Shown here: positions 7,351-16,396 of the stretch, one piece after another
Position numbering within the stretch: the stretch's first letter is position 1
Layout of the letters: each line of letters starts with the position of its first letter
NCBI RefSeq assembly: GCF_009760925.1
Contig: NZ_VRLV01000002.1
Location: 124,001-188,000, forward strand
Source of the DNA: Nonomuraea typhae
GTDB taxonomy: Bacteria; Actinomycetota; Actinomycetes; Streptosporangiales; Streptosporangiaceae
Length of the DNA stretch: 64,000 nt
Direction: 5' to 3'
Translations under genes and position numbers: made by a program
Notes under the pieces: model-generated
The model's database searches: none
What the model saw: the letters and a program-made list of their open reading frames with translations, nothing else
What the model was told of the DNA's origin: nothing

Positions 7351-8202
7351 ATGACGAACACACCGTTTGACTACAGCCCCATCACCGAGCGCCCCCGGCT
7401 GACCTGGCCCGAGGGCAAGAAGGTGGCCGCCTACATCGGCCTCAACGTAGAGCACTTCCTCCTCGACCGGCCCTCCACCAGCATCTGGCCGGGCACCGCG
7501 GAGCTCACCCCCGACGCCCTCAACTACGGCTGGCGCGACTACGGCGTGCGCGTGGGCGTCTGGCGCACGATGGAGAGCCTGGACCGGCACGGCGTGCGCG
7601 CCAGCGTGCTGCTCAACTCCGACGTGGTCAAGCACTACCCGCAGATCGTCGCGGCGGGCGTGGAGCGGAACTGGGCGTGGCTGGGGCACGGGCGCACCAA
7701 CTCCATCCTGAACACCGGGATGGAGCCGGAGGAGGAGCGCGCCTACCTGACCGAGGTGCTGGACACGATCGCCGAGGCCACCGGCAAGCGGCCCCAGGGG
7801 TGGATGGGGCCCGCGCTGACCGAGACCTTCAACACGCCGAAGCTGCTGGCCGAGCTGGGGGTGCGGTATCTGCTCGACTGGACCAACGACGACCAGCCGT
7901 ACCGGCTGAACGTGCCCGGCCTGATCAGCGTGCCGTACACGGTCGAGCTCAACGATCTGGGGCTGCTCGCCAGGGGGACGACCGGGCCCGAGTTCGTGCA
8001 GATCGTCAAGGATCAGTACGAGCAGTTGCTGGCCGACTCCCAGGACAGCGGGCGGGTCATGGCGGTGGCCCTGCACCCGTTCGTGACCGGGCAGGCGTTC
8101 CGGGCGAAGTACGTGGACCAGGCCCTCGAGTTCCTGGCCGCCCAGCCGGACATCTGGCTGACCACGGCCGACGAGATCGCCGAGCACTACCTGCGCGGGT
8201 GA
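7351..8202 (+). CDS. Polysaccharide deacetylase/PuuE-like amidohydrolase
   Basis: A 283-residue NodB-fold enzyme. Recognisable parts are the N-terminal block AYIGLNVEHFLLD, GVWRTMESLDRHGVRASVLLNS at the first metal-motif position, the GHGRTNS segment, GWMGPALTETFNTPKLLAELGVRY, and a C-terminal ALHPFVTGQAFR. This pattern fits the PuuE-like (cofactor-independent allantoinase) and related chitooligosaccharide deacetylase-like proteins more than exported cell-wall deacetylases, and there is no signal peptide. The start is ATG 7351, 34 bp after the siderophore receptor stop; co-transcription is possible but not shown. No purine-catabolism neighbours are visible, so the substrate stays open. Confidence 0.8.
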   Translation: MTNTPFDYSPITERPRLTWPEGKKVAAYIGLNVEHFLLDRPSTSIWPGTAELTPDALNYGWRDYGVRVGVWRTMESLDRHGVRASVLLNSDVVKHYPQIVAAGVERNWAWLGHGRTNSILNTGMEPEEERAYLTEVLDTIAEATGKRPQGWMGPALTETFNTPKLLAELGVRYLLDWTNDDQPYRLNVPGLISVPYTVELNDLGLLARGTTGPEFVQIVKDQYEQLLADSQDSGRVMAVALHPFVTGQAFRAKYVDQALEFLAAQPDIWLTTADEIAEHYLRG

Positions 8203-8245
8203 CGGGAGGGCCTTGCCGCGGCGCACGCAGCCGGAATACGCTCGC

Positions 8246-8259
8246 GGCAAGCGCTTTCC
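8246..8259. promoter_or_regulatory. LacI-family-type operator upstream of the sugar-acid genes
   Basis: GGCAAGCGCTTTCC is a near-perfect palindrome around AAGCGCTT, the core preferred by LacI-family sugar repressors. It sits 18 bp before the GTG start of the dehydrogenase, where binding would block transcription. No LacI gene is present in the window. Confidence 0.55.
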
Positions 8260-8277
8260 ACAGTGGGAGGTCCCCCG

Positions 8278-9336
8278 GTGCCCATCCGCGTCGCCGTCGT
8301 GGGCGGCGGCCAGATCGCCGACGCCGTCCACATGCCGGCCTTCCGGAAGCTGCCTGACGACATCGAGGTCGTGGCCGTCGTCGACGCGACCGGCGAGCTG
8401 GCCGAGTCCTTCGCCGGCCGCTGGCGGATCCCCTACGCGGGCGCCGACCTGGCCGCCATGCTGGAGGAGGTCCGGCCCGACCTGGTGGACATCGCCAGCC
8501 CGCCCGCCCTCCACAGCGCCCAGGCCGTGGCCGCCCTGCGCGCGGGCGCCTGGGTGTGGTGCGAGAAGCCGCCCTGCCTGTCGCTGGCGGAGTACGACGC
8601 CGTCTCCGCCGCCGAACACGACGGCGGGCCGTACGCCTCGATCGTCTTCCAGCAGCGCTTCGGCTCGGCCGCGCAGCACCTCAGGCGGCTGATCGCCGAG
8701 GGCGCGCTCGGGGCGCCGTACGTGGCGCACTGCCAGACCACGTGGTACCGCGACGCCGCCTACTACGCGGTGCCGTGGCGCGGCAGGTGGGCGAGCGAGG
8801 GCGGCGGGCCCGCCATGGGACTCGGCATCCACCAGCTCGACCTGCTGCTCGAACTGCTCGGCGAATGGCGCGAGGTGCGCGCGATGGCCGCGCGCCTGGG
8901 CAGGGAGATCGAGACCGACGACGTGACCACCGCGCTGGTGCGCTTCGAGTCGGGCGCGCTGGCCACCGTGGTCAACACCTCGCTGGCCGCCCGCCAGGTG
9001 AGCCATCTGCGGCTCGACCTGGCCGGGGGCACGTTCGAGCTCACTCATCTGTACGGCTACGCCAACGAGAACTGGACCTACACCCCGGCCGAGGGCGCCG
9101 AGAAGGTCCCGTGGCCGCCGGCGGAGAACGCGGCCAGCACCCACCTGCGCCAGCTCCGCGACCTGATCGCCGACTACCGGGCGGGCCGGCGCCCCCGGGC
9201 CAGCGGCGATGACGGCCGCCGCACGCTGGAGCTGATCGCGGCCATGTACCGCGCGGCGCAGACCGGCGAGACCGTGCGACGCGGGCAGATCGGGCCCGGC
9301 ACGCCCTTCTACGCGAGCCTCGAGATCGCGTTGTGA
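8278..9336 (+). CDS. Gfo/Idh/MocA-family NAD(P)-dependent oxidoreductase
   Basis: A 352-residue sugar dehydrogenase-like protein. The Rossmann motif VAVVGGGQIADAVHMPAF opens the protein, followed by DLVDIASPPALHS and the family CEKPP motif (usual form EKP). The C-terminal alpha/beta domain has a GGGPAMGLGIHQLDLLLELLG segment with the catalytic-region His. GTG 8278 follows GGGAGG at a good distance. The stop overlaps the start of the galactonate dehydratase gene by GTGA, so the two proteins are likely made together. They would oxidise a sugar and dehydrate the resulting acid. The LacI-type operator just upstream supports induction by a sugar. Confidence 0.92.
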   Translation: MPIRVAVVGGGQIADAVHMPAFRKLPDDIEVVAVVDATGELAESFAGRWRIPYAGADLAAMLEEVRPDLVDIASPPALHSAQAVAALRAGAWVWCEKPPCLSLAEYDAVSAAEHDGGPYASIVFQQRFGSAAQHLRRLIAEGALGAPYVAHCQTTWYRDAAYYAVPWRGRWASEGGGPAMGLGIHQLDLLLELLGEWREVRAMAARLGREIETDDVTTALVRFESGALATVVNTSLAARQVSHLRLDLAGGTFELTHLYGYANENWTYTPAEGAEKVPWPPAENAASTHLRQLRDLIADYRAGRRPRASGDDGRRTLELIAAMYRAAQTGETVRRGQIGPGTPFYASLEIAL

Positions 9337-10475
9337 AGATCAGCGGCTTCGAGCTCTTCCTCGTCGCGCCACGCTGGGTGTTCCTGCGCGTGGACACCGA
9401 CGAGGGCGTCAGCGGCTGGGGCGAGCCGGTCGTCGAGGGCCGCGCCGAGACCGTCGCCGCCTGCGTGCGCACGCTCATGGAGGGCCTGGCCGGCGCCGAT
9501 CCCCGCCGGGTCGAGGACCATTGGCAGGTCATGGCCAAGGGCGGTTTCTACCGGGGCGGCCCGGTGCTGTCGAGCGCGCTGTCCGGGATCGACCAGGCGC
9601 TCTGGGACATCAAGGGCAAGGCGCTGGGCGTGCCGGTGTACGAGCTGCTCGGCGGCCCGGTCAGGGAGCGGGCCCGGGTCTACACCTGGATCCGCGGCTC
9701 CAGCCCGGAGGAACTGGCCGAGGACGCGCGGGCCAAGGCCGAGGCGGGGTTCACCGCGGTGAAGTTCCTGGCCTGCGAGGGGCCGCTGCCCGCGCTGCCG
9801 TCGGCGGCCGAGGTGCGCGCGGTGGCGGAGCGGGTCCAGGCCGTACGGCAGGCCGTCGAGCTGGACATCGGCGTGGACCTGCACGGCCGCTTCAGCACGG
9901 CGGCCGCGCGCCGGGTGCTGCCGCTGCTGGAGGAGTACCTGCCGCTGTTCGCCGAGGAGCCGCTGCTGCCGGAGTTCTCCCGCGACCTGGGCCTGGTCGT
10001 GCGCAGCACGTCGGTGCCGATCGCCACGGGAGAGCGCCTCTACTCGCGCTGGGACTTCCGCGACGTGCTGGCGACGGGCATCGCGCTCGCGCAGCCGGAC
10101 GTCTCGCACGCGGGCGGCATCTCGGAGGTGCGCAGGATCGCCGCGCTGGCCGAGGCCCACGACGTGGCGCTGGCGCCGCACTGCCCGCTCGGCCCGATCG
10201 CGCTGGCCGCCAGCCTCCAGGTGGACTTCGCCACGCCCAACTTCCTCATCCAGGAGCAGTCGCTGGGCATCGGCTACAACACCGGCGCCGACCTGCTGGA
10301 CTACCTGCTGGACCCGGCCGTCTTCGCCTTCCGCGACGGGTTCGTGGCCGCGCCGTCCGGACCGGGCCTGGGCGTGGAGGTGGACGAGCGGGCGGTACGG
10401 CAGGCGGCCAAGCGCGGGCACACCTGGCGCAACCCGATCCTTCGTCATCCCGACGGATCCCTCGCCGAATGGTGA
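9333..10475 (+). CDS. dgoD: D-galactonate dehydratase-like enolase-superfamily enzyme
   Basis: A 380-residue mandelate racemase/muconate lactonizing family member. Metal ligands are visible at Asp182 (VDLHGRF), Glu208 (FAEEP) and Glu234 (ATGERLYSRWDF). His184 and His283 (APHCPLGPIALAA) match the acid/base histidines of D-galactonate dehydratase. This set and the spacing fit DgoD, which converts D-galactonate to 2-keto-3-deoxygalactonate. GTG 9333 overlaps the preceding stop (GTGA), which indicates coupling with the dehydrogenase. Later Leloir-independent genes (KDGal kinase, aldolase) are not in the window, so exact substrate specificity is inferred from residues only. Confidence 0.85.
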   Translation: MKISGFELFLVAPRWVFLRVDTDEGVSGWGEPVVEGRAETVAACVRTLMEGLAGADPRRVEDHWQVMAKGGFYRGGPVLSSALSGIDQALWDIKGKALGVPVYELLGGPVRERARVYTWIRGSSPEELAEDARAKAEAGFTAVKFLACEGPLPALPSAAEVRAVAERVQAVRQAVELDIGVDLHGRFSTAAARRVLPLLEEYLPLFAEEPLLPEFSRDLGLVVRSTSVPIATGERLYSRWDFRDVLATGIALAQPDVSHAGGISEVRRIAALAEAHDVALAPHCPLGPIALAASLQVDFATPNFLIQEQSLGIGYNTGADLLDYLLDPAVFAFRDGFVAAPSGPGLGVEVDERAVRQAAKRGHTWRNPILRHPDGSLAEW

Positions 10476-10521
10476 CACCGGGATAAACCACCACAAAGGT
10501 CATGCGATACCGTGCCGCACC

Positions 10522-11937
10522 ATGAACCGCCTCCCGAAGACCCGGGACTACGCCAACGGCGGCGTGTCGTACTGGTACCGCGAGATCGGCCTGCCCGATC
10601 GCCGCGCGCCCCTGCCCGGAGCCCGTGACTACGACGTGGCCATCGTCGGCGGCGGCTACACCGGCCTGTGGACCGCCTACTACCTCAAGAAGGCCCAGCC
10701 GGACCTGCGGGTGGCCGTCCTGGAGAAGGAGTTCGCCGGATTCGGCGCCTCCGGCCGCAACGGCGGCTGGCTGTCGGCCGAGTTCGCCGGATCGCGCAAG
10801 CGCCACGCCAGGGCCCGCGGCAAACAGGCCATGATCGACCTCCAGCGTGAGATGTTCCGCACGGTCGACGAGGTCATCGCCGTGGCCCGCGCCGAAGACA
10901 TCGCCGCCGACGTGCACAAGAGCGGCGTCCTGCACGTGGCCACCAACCCCGCCCAGCGCCGCCGCCTGCGCGAAGAGGTCGCCGACCTGCGCAGATGGGG
11001 GTACGGCGAGGCCGACTTCCACCTGCTCACCCGTGACGAGCAGCGCGACCGCATCCAGGTGGCCGGGACCATCGAGGCCGCCTACTCCCCCCACTGCGCC
11101 CGCATCCAGCCCGCCAAACTCGCCGTCGGCCTGGCCCGCGCCGTGGCCGCGCTCGGCGTGGACGTCTACGAGAACACCACCGTCACCGAGATCCGCCCCC
11201 GCCGCGACGGCAAGGCACAGGCCGTCACCGGCCGCGGCATCGTCTCGGCCGAGTACGTCATCCGCGCCACCGAGGGCTTCACCGCCTCCCTCGAGGGCCG
11301 GCACCGCCAGTGGCTGCCGATGAACAGCTCGATGATCGTCACCGAGCCGCTGCCCGCCGACGTGTGGAAGCACATCGGCTGGGCGGGCGGCGAACTCCTG
11401 GGCGACCACGCGCACGCCTACGTCTACGCCCAGCGCACCGCCGACGGCCGCATCGCCCTCGGCGGGCGCGGCATCCCCTACCGGTACGGCTCACGCACCG
11501 ACGACCGGGGCGCCACCCAGACCAGGACGGCCGCCCAGCTGTGGCACATGCTGGTCAGGCTCTTCCCCGCCGCGGCCGACGCCAGGGTCTCGCACGCCTG
11601 GTCCGGCGTGCTCGGCGTGCCCCGTGACTGGTGCTCGACCGTCCACCTGGACCACGACAGCGGCCTCGGCTGGGCGGGCGGCTACGTGGGCAGCGGGGTC
11701 GCGACGACCAACCTGGCCGGCCGTACCCTGCGTGACCTGGTGCTGCGGCGGGACAGCGAGCTGACGGCGCTGCCGTGGGTGGGCAGGCGGGTGCGGCAGT
11801 GGGAGCCGGAGCCGCTGCGCTGGCTGGGGGTGCGCACGATCTACACGCTGTTCAGGACGGCCGACCGCCGCGAGAACGAGCGCCTGGCCCGCACCTCCGC
11901 CTACGCCCGGCTGGCCGGTCTCATCTCGGGCCGGTAG
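10522..11937 (+). CDS. FAD-dependent oxidoreductase, DAO family (gamma-glutamylputrescine oxidase-like)
   Basis: A 471-residue flavoprotein with the dinucleotide motif DVAIVGGGYTGLWTAYYL at about residues 36-53, and the GFGASGRNGGW segment typical of amine and amino-acid oxidases of the DAO fold. The C-terminal FAD closure is GLGWAGGYVGSGVATTNLAGR. This layout fits the PuuB-like group that oxidises N-alkylated amino acids or polyamine conjugates; the substrate is not defined by neighbours. ATG 10522 is preceded by GATACCGT 11 bp upstream, which could be a -10 element serving a nearly leaderless message. It converges on the LigD-type polymerase gene with a 19-bp gap. Confidence 0.88.
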   Translation: MNRLPKTRDYANGGVSYWYREIGLPDRRAPLPGARDYDVAIVGGGYTGLWTAYYLKKAQPDLRVAVLEKEFAGFGASGRNGGWLSAEFAGSRKRHARARGKQAMIDLQREMFRTVDEVIAVARAEDIAADVHKSGVLHVATNPAQRRRLREEVADLRRWGYGEADFHLLTRDEQRDRIQVAGTIEAAYSPHCARIQPAKLAVGLARAVAALGVDVYENTTVTEIRPRRDGKAQAVTGRGIVSAEYVIRATEGFTASLEGRHRQWLPMNSSMIVTEPLPADVWKHIGWAGGELLGDHAHAYVYAQRTADGRIALGGRGIPYRYGSRTDDRGATQTRTAAQLWHMLVRLFPAAADARVSHAWSGVLGVPRDWCSTVHLDHDSGLGWAGGYVGSGVATTNLAGRTLRDLVLRRDSELTALPWVGRRVRQWEPEPLRWLGVRTIYTLFRTADRRENERLARTSAYARLAGLISGR

Positions 11938-11956
11938 GCGTGCTCGCCTCCGGCCG

Positions 11957-13168
11957 TCAGGCGTGTTCGTCACGCCGGCGCGCGACGGCGGCCCAGTCGA
12001 CGCCCTCCCACGGGTCGTAGTCGGACTCCAGCGGCTCCTGGGCGGGCCGCTCGTCCTCGGGCACGTGCTGGAGGTTGACCCGGATGCGGTACCATACGCT
12101 GCTGCGCCCGCGCATGCCGTCCACCAGCACGTCGGCGGGCTGCAGCAGCGCGGCCACGCCGGGGTGGCGCTCCTTCCAGCGCTCCAGCCCGGCCAGCGCC
12201 TCCTCCTTGTGCTCGGCGCGGGCGATCTCCACGAGCGGCATCGTCTTCTGCCCTCTGGGCTGCTTGGGCGCGGGCCCGAGCCGCTCGGCCAGCTCCAGCA
12301 GGCCGTCGAGGGCGCCCGCGTGCAGGTCGAGGTCCTCCCACGGGTCGCCGAGCTCGGCGTAGCGCTTGGGGACGGTGTCGATGGTGTACGCCTCCGGGCG
12401 GCAGCCGGGCACCTCGTCCCAGGTCAGCGGCGTGGAGACGCGGGCGTCGCGGACGGCGCGCACGGAGTAGGCGGAGGCGACCGTGCGGTCGTAGGCGTTC
12501 TGGTTGAAGTCGACGAAGACGCCCTCGCGCTCCTCCTTCCACCAGCGGGCCGTGGCCAGGTCGGGGGCGCGCCGCTCGACCTCGCGGGCGACGGCCTCGG
12601 CCGCCTTGCGCACCAGGGCGAAGGGCCAGCGCGGCTCGATGCGGGCGTAGACGTGGAAGCCGCGCGAGCCCGAGGTCTTGGGCCAGGCGGTCAGCCCGTG
12701 CTCCTCCAGCACCTCGCGGGCCACCTGCGCGGTGGCCAGCACGTCGCGGAAGGGCACGCCCGGGATGGGGTCGAGGTCGATGCGCAGCTCGTCGGGGTTG
12801 GCCAGGTCGCCGGAGCGCACCGGGTGCGGGTTGAGGTCGACGCAGCCGAGGTTGACCACCCACAGGAGCTGGGCCAGGTCGCTGACGACGACCTCGGCGG
12901 CGCTCAGGCCGGAGCGGTACTTGAGCTCGGCCACCTCGATCCAGTCGGGCCGCTTGGCCGGGGCCCGCTTCTGGAAGAACGCCTCCTCCTGGATCCCGTG
13001 CACGAACCGCTTGAGGATCATCGGCCGCCCGGAGACGCCGCGCAGCGCGCCGCCGGCCACGGCCTGGTAGTAGCGGATCAGGTCGAGCTTGGTGTGCCCG
13101 GTCTCCGGGAAGACCACCTTGCCGGGATTGGTGATGCGAACCTCGCGTCCGGCCACGTCCACGTCCAT
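11957..13168 (-). CDS. LigD-type DNA polymerase/primase domain protein (stand-alone)
   Basis: A 403-residue archaeo-eukaryotic primase-fold polymerase, as in bacterial non-homologous end joining. Features in order: the family start REVRITNPGKVVFPETGHTK, the catalytic RIDLDPIPGVPF (DxD), the SGSRGFHVY motif, the ARWWKEEREGVFVDFNQNAYDRTVASAYSVRA block, and VSTPLTWDEV. No ligase or phosphoesterase domain is attached and no Ku gene is in the window, so it must work with partners encoded elsewhere. The last about 110 residues form an extra domain common in the actinobacterial single-domain version. TATGTT lies six bases before ATG 13168, so a leaderless message is likely. Confidence 0.9.
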   Translation of the reverse strand: MDVDVAGREVRITNPGKVVFPETGHTKLDLIRYYQAVAGGALRGVSGRPMILKRFVHGIQEEAFFQKRAPAKRPDWIEVAELKYRSGLSAAEVVVSDLAQLLWVVNLGCVDLNPHPVRSGDLANPDELRIDLDPIPGVPFRDVLATAQVAREVLEEHGLTAWPKTSGSRGFHVYARIEPRWPFALVRKAAEAVAREVERRAPDLATARWWKEEREGVFVDFNQNAYDRTVASAYSVRAVRDARVSTPLTWDEVPGCRPEAYTIDTVPKRYAELGDPWEDLDLHAGALDGLLELAERLGPAPKQPRGQKTMPLVEIARAEHKEEALAGLERWKERHPGVAALLQPADVLVDGMRGRSSVWYRIRVNLQHVPEDERPAQEPLESDYDPWEGVDWAAVARRRDEHA

Positions 13169-13200
13169 GAACTCAACATACGTGCTGCCCCTGACAAGGC

Positions 13201-13941
13201 TCAGAACCGCCCGTGCCGCCCCTCCCCCGCGACGAACCGCTGCGCCCCGGCCAGGGCGTCGCCCAGCGAGGTCATGCCGTGGCGCAGCTCGTTGACCATG
13301 GCCGCGCGCTCGTCCAGGCCGTCCTGCTCGAGGGCGGACAGCCGGTCCCCGCGCATGCAGGTCTGCGGGAACCCGGCCAGCTCGGCGGCCAGCCGCTCGG
13401 CCGCCCGCCGCGCCTCGCCCGCGGGCACGACCCGGTTGGCCAGCCCCATGCCCAGCGCCTCCTCGGCGCCGACGGGCCGGCCGGTGAGGATGAGGTCCAT
13501 GGCCCGCGACAGCCCGATCAGCCGCGGCAGCCGTACCGTGCCGCCGTCGATGAGCGGCACGCCCCAGCGGCGGCAGAACACCCCGAACACGGCATCCTGC
13601 TCGGCCACCCGCAGGTCACACCAGAGCGCCAGCTCCAGCCCGCCCGCCACCGCGTGCCCCGCCACGGCCGCGATCACCGGCTTGGACAGCCGCATCCTCG
13701 TCGGCCCCATGGGACCGTCGCCCTCTTCGCCGACGTGATTGTCCAGCGCCTTGAGATCGGCGCCCGCGCAGAACGTGCCGCCCTCGCCCCACAACACCGC
13801 GACGGCCGCGTCCGACTCCTCGAACTCGGTGAACGCCGCCACCAGCGCGTCGGCCGTCTTCCTGTCCACGGCGTTGCGCGCCTCGGGCCGCGCCAGCACG
13901 ACCGTGGTCACCGGGCCCTCGCGTTCCACGCGGACGGTCAT
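13201..13941 (-). CDS. Enoyl-CoA hydratase/isomerase (crotonase) family protein
   Basis: A 246-residue crotonase-fold enzyme acting on acyl-CoA. The first oxyanion-hole segment is FCAGADLKAL, the second is VAGHAVAGGLELALWCDLRVA, and the helix PLIDGGTVRLPRLIG follows. A catalytic Glu pair typical of true hydratases is not obvious, so isomerase or hydrolase activity is equally possible. It lies 66 bp downstream of the AidB-like acyl-CoA dehydrogenase on the same strand, so the two may form a short fatty-acid or aromatic-acid catabolic operon controlled by the divergent PaaX-type regulator. Confidence 0.88.
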   Translation of the reverse strand: MTVRVEREGPVTTVVLARPEARNAVDRKTADALVAAFTEFEESDAAVAVLWGEGGTFCAGADLKALDNHVGEEGDGPMGPTRMRLSKPVIAAVAGHAVAGGLELALWCDLRVAEQDAVFGVFCRRWGVPLIDGGTVRLPRLIGLSRAMDLILTGRPVGAEEALGMGLANRVVPAGEARRAAERLAAELAGFPQTCMRGDRLSALEQDGLDERAAMVNELRHGMTSLGDALAGAQRFVAGEGRHGRF

Positions 13942-14007
13942 GGCGCTCGCCTCCGTGATCCGTAGTCCGGGTCCAGGAACATCCCCCAGCGTACGTCCCG
14001 GCGGCGG

Positions 14008-15648
14008 TCAGCCAACGGCCCCGGCCAGCAGGGTGTCCAGGTGGTCGGGGGCGGGGGCGTCCAGGCCGCGCAGGGGGCCGCGGTCGGCCAGGTGGGCTTC
14101 GGCGTAGAGGCGGGCGACCAGCGCCTTGCGTTCGTCGTCGAGGCCCCACGTGGCCTGCTCCTCCAGCAGCGCGGCGGCGTAGACGTCGGCCATGAACTGG
14201 GCGAGCGGGTACAACCTGGCCTCGTCGGGGGCGCCGTGCCAGGCTTCTACTGCCTTGGCCAGGTCCTCGATGCGCTCCTGGACCAGCGGGGAGGTGGCGG
14301 CCCGGCGCAGGCGGTCGAGGAAGGGCAGGTGGGCCTGTTCCTTCAGCATGGCCCGCCGTACGTCCAGGCAGAGGATGTTGTCGCCGCCCTCCCAGATGGG
14401 GTTGACCTGGGCGTCACGCAGGAGGCGGGCGACGGGCCACTGTTCGATGTAGCCGTTGCCGCCGTGCACCTCGATGGCGTCGCTGGCGGCGGTGACGCCG
14501 AGGCGGGCGGTGCGGAGTTTGATGACGGCGGGGCCGAGGCGCAGGCGGTTGACGAGGCCGTCGAAGACCATGGCCTGGGCGGCCTCGACCTCGACGATGA
14601 GTTCCGACAGCTTGCGGCGCATCAGGGGGTGGGCGATGAGGGGTTTGCCGAAGGCTTCGCGGGCCCGGGCGTAGCACACGGATTCGACCAGGGCGCGGCG
14701 GGCGACGCCGACGCCCATCATGGCGACGCCCAGGCGGGAGGCGTTCGTGAGCTTCATCATCGTGCCCAGGCCGGAGCCGGAGCCCTCGCCGGACAACAGG
14801 AAGGCTTCGGCGCCGGTGAACTCGACCTCGGCGGAGGCCACCGAGCGGGTGCCGAGTTTGTCCTTCAGCCTGCGGATGCGGACGCCGTTGCGGGTGCCGT
14901 CGCGGCGCTCCCACAGGACGAGGAAGGGCTTGACCTCGCTCGACGGGAGACGGGCCAGGACGACGAAGGCGGAGCCGTTGGCGTTGGAGGCGAACCATTT
15001 GAAGCCGTCCAGGCGCCAGGACTCGCCGTCGGGCTCGGCCGTGGTCTCCAGGGCGGCCAGGTCGGAGCCGCCGGTGCGTTCGGTGAACATCTGGGCGGCT
15101 TCGCCGGAGTAGAAGCCGTTGGCGAAGATCTCCCTGACCCGGTCGCGGACGTCGGCGGGCGCGTGCTTCTCGGCCAGTTGCACGACCATGTCGCCGCCGG
15201 TGCCGAGGGCGCAGCCCATGCCGACGTCGGCCTGGTTGAGGAGGTAGGTCCAGGCGGCGCCCAGGGCCGCCGGGCCGGCGCCGTGGTCCAGGGCCTCCTG
15301 GACGAAGGCGGGGGCGAGGAAGTTGTGCTCCATCATCGCGGCGCGGGCGGTGTGGAAGGACGGGGGCATGACGACCCGGCTGATGTCGCGTCCCCACTTG
15401 TCGTACTTTTCCAGGCGGGGCGGGTTGCGGTCGGTCTCCTCCGCGCAGGCGGCCACGACGCCGCCGGTGACGACGCCGAGCTCACGCAGGTACGGCTCGG
15501 CCCAGGCGTAACCGTCGCCCAGGTAGTGGCGCATGAGCAGCTGCAGCGTGGGGTCGATGGCCCACCAGTCGCGGCCGGCGGCGCCCTGGTAGCGCTCGGT
15601 GGCGTAGCGGTCACTGCTGTCGAACGGTTCGTTGAGATAGCGGCCCAT
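14008..15648 (-). CDS. AidB-like acyl-CoA dehydrogenase
   Basis: A 546-residue flavoprotein. Size, the long N-terminal domain (about 150 residues before the FAD core) and an AidB-like order of blocks place it with the AidB branch: MTERTGGSDLAALETT-type flavin loop (here FTERTGGSDL), RIRRLKDKLGTRSVASAEVEF, LMRRKLSEL, EVHGGNGYIEQWPVARLLRDA, and PIWEGGDNILCLDVRRAM. E. coli AidB belongs to the adaptive response to alkylation damage; actinobacterial relatives are mostly uncharacterised and may be ordinary dehydrogenases. ATG 15648 opens MGRYLNEPF and is chosen because upstream codons would overlap the divergent promoter. It faces a PaaX-type regulator 28 bp away. Confidence 0.88.
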   Translation of the reverse strand: MGRYLNEPFDSSDRYATERYQGAAGRDWWAIDPTLQLLMRHYLGDGYAWAEPYLRELGVVTGGVVAACAEETDRNPPRLEKYDKWGRDISRVVMPPSFHTARAAMMEHNFLAPAFVQEALDHGAGPAALGAAWTYLLNQADVGMGCALGTGGDMVVQLAEKHAPADVRDRVREIFANGFYSGEAAQMFTERTGGSDLAALETTAEPDGESWRLDGFKWFASNANGSAFVVLARLPSSEVKPFLVLWERRDGTRNGVRIRRLKDKLGTRSVASAEVEFTGAEAFLLSGEGSGSGLGTMMKLTNASRLGVAMMGVGVARRALVESVCYARAREAFGKPLIAHPLMRRKLSELIVEVEAAQAMVFDGLVNRLRLGPAVIKLRTARLGVTAASDAIEVHGGNGYIEQWPVARLLRDAQVNPIWEGGDNILCLDVRRAMLKEQAHLPFLDRLRRAATSPLVQERIEDLAKAVEAWHGAPDEARLYPLAQFMADVYAAALLEEQATWGLDDERKALVARLYAEAHLADRGPLRGLDAPAPDHLDTLLAGAVG

Positions 15649-15676
15649 GCATCGAAGTGTTACATATCCTGGATGC
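15649..15676. promoter_or_regulatory. 28-bp divergent promoter region between acyl-CoA dehydrogenase and PaaX-type regulator
   Basis: The segment contains GTTACATATCC. TACATA on the + strand and TATGTA on the - strand are the same bases, so one AT-rich core can act as a -10 element in both directions. The distances to GTG 15677 and ATG 15648 fit leaderless or very short-leader transcripts. Confidence 0.45.
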
Positions 15677-16396
15677 GTGTTGGAAGAGCGTAATACCCTC
15701 AGCGCCCGCTCCGCCGTACTCAGCGCGCTGCTCGGCAGCCACCCGCCCCGGCTGGCCGCCCGGCACCTCGTGCGCATCGGCGAGCTGTTCGGCATCGCCG
15801 AGGGCACGGTCCGGGTGGCGCTCTCGCGCATGGTCGCCGCCGGCGACCTGGTGCAGCAGGACGGGCGCTACACGCTGTCGGAGCGGCTCATCGAGCGGCA
15901 GGCGAGGCAGGACGAGAGCTGCGACCCGCATCCCCGCCGGTGGGACGGCATGTGGGAGGTCGCCGTGGTGACCGCCGAGCGGCGCGCCCCCGCCGACCGG
16001 GCGGCCTTCCGGCACGCCATGGGCACGCTGCGGCTGGCCGAGCTGCGCGAGGGCACCTGGATGCGGCCGGCCAACCTGCTGCGGGAGTGGCCGGAGAGCG
16101 TGAGCGCGCAGTGCACCAGGATCGACGGCAGGCCGCGCCGCGATCCCACGCCGCTGCTGTGGGATCTGGAGGGGTGGGCGGCCGAGGCGCGGCGGCTGGA
16201 GCGGGCCCTGGAGACGGCCGACGGGCTGGCGGAGGGGTTCATCGTCTCCGCCGCCGTCCTGCGTCACCTGCTGAAGGACCCGCTGCTGCCGGCCGAGCTG
16301 CTGCCCGCCGGCTGGCCGGGCGCCGAGCTGCGCGAGCGCTACAACGCCTTCGACCGCGGCTATCGCCAGGTGCTGATGAAGCACCTCAGAGACTGA
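15677..16396 (+). CDS. PaaX-family transcriptional regulator
   Basis: A 239-residue DNA-binding protein. The N-terminal winged helix reads RHLVRIGELFGIAEGTVRVALSRMVAAGDLVQQDGRYTLSERL, the PaaX pattern. The central domain begins RRWDGMWEVAVV and the C-terminal domain includes AEGFIVSAAVLRHLLKDPLLPAELLPAGWPG. PaaX proteins are CoA-thioester-responsive repressors of aromatic or acyl catabolism. This one diverges from an acyl-CoA dehydrogenase/crotonase pair and probably controls it from the 28-bp shared spacer. GTG 15677 is chosen because codons upstream of it overlap that promoter. The stop overlaps the convergent gene by 11 bp. Confidence 0.88.
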   Translation: MLEERNTLSARSAVLSALLGSHPPRLAARHLVRIGELFGIAEGTVRVALSRMVAAGDLVQQDGRYTLSERLIERQARQDESCDPHPRRWDGMWEVAVVTAERRAPADRAAFRHAMGTLRLAELREGTWMRPANLLREWPESVSAQCTRIDGRPRRDPTPLLWDLEGWAAEARRLERALETADGLAEGFIVSAAVLRHLLKDPLLPAELLPAGWPGAELRERYNAFDRGYRQVLMKHLRD

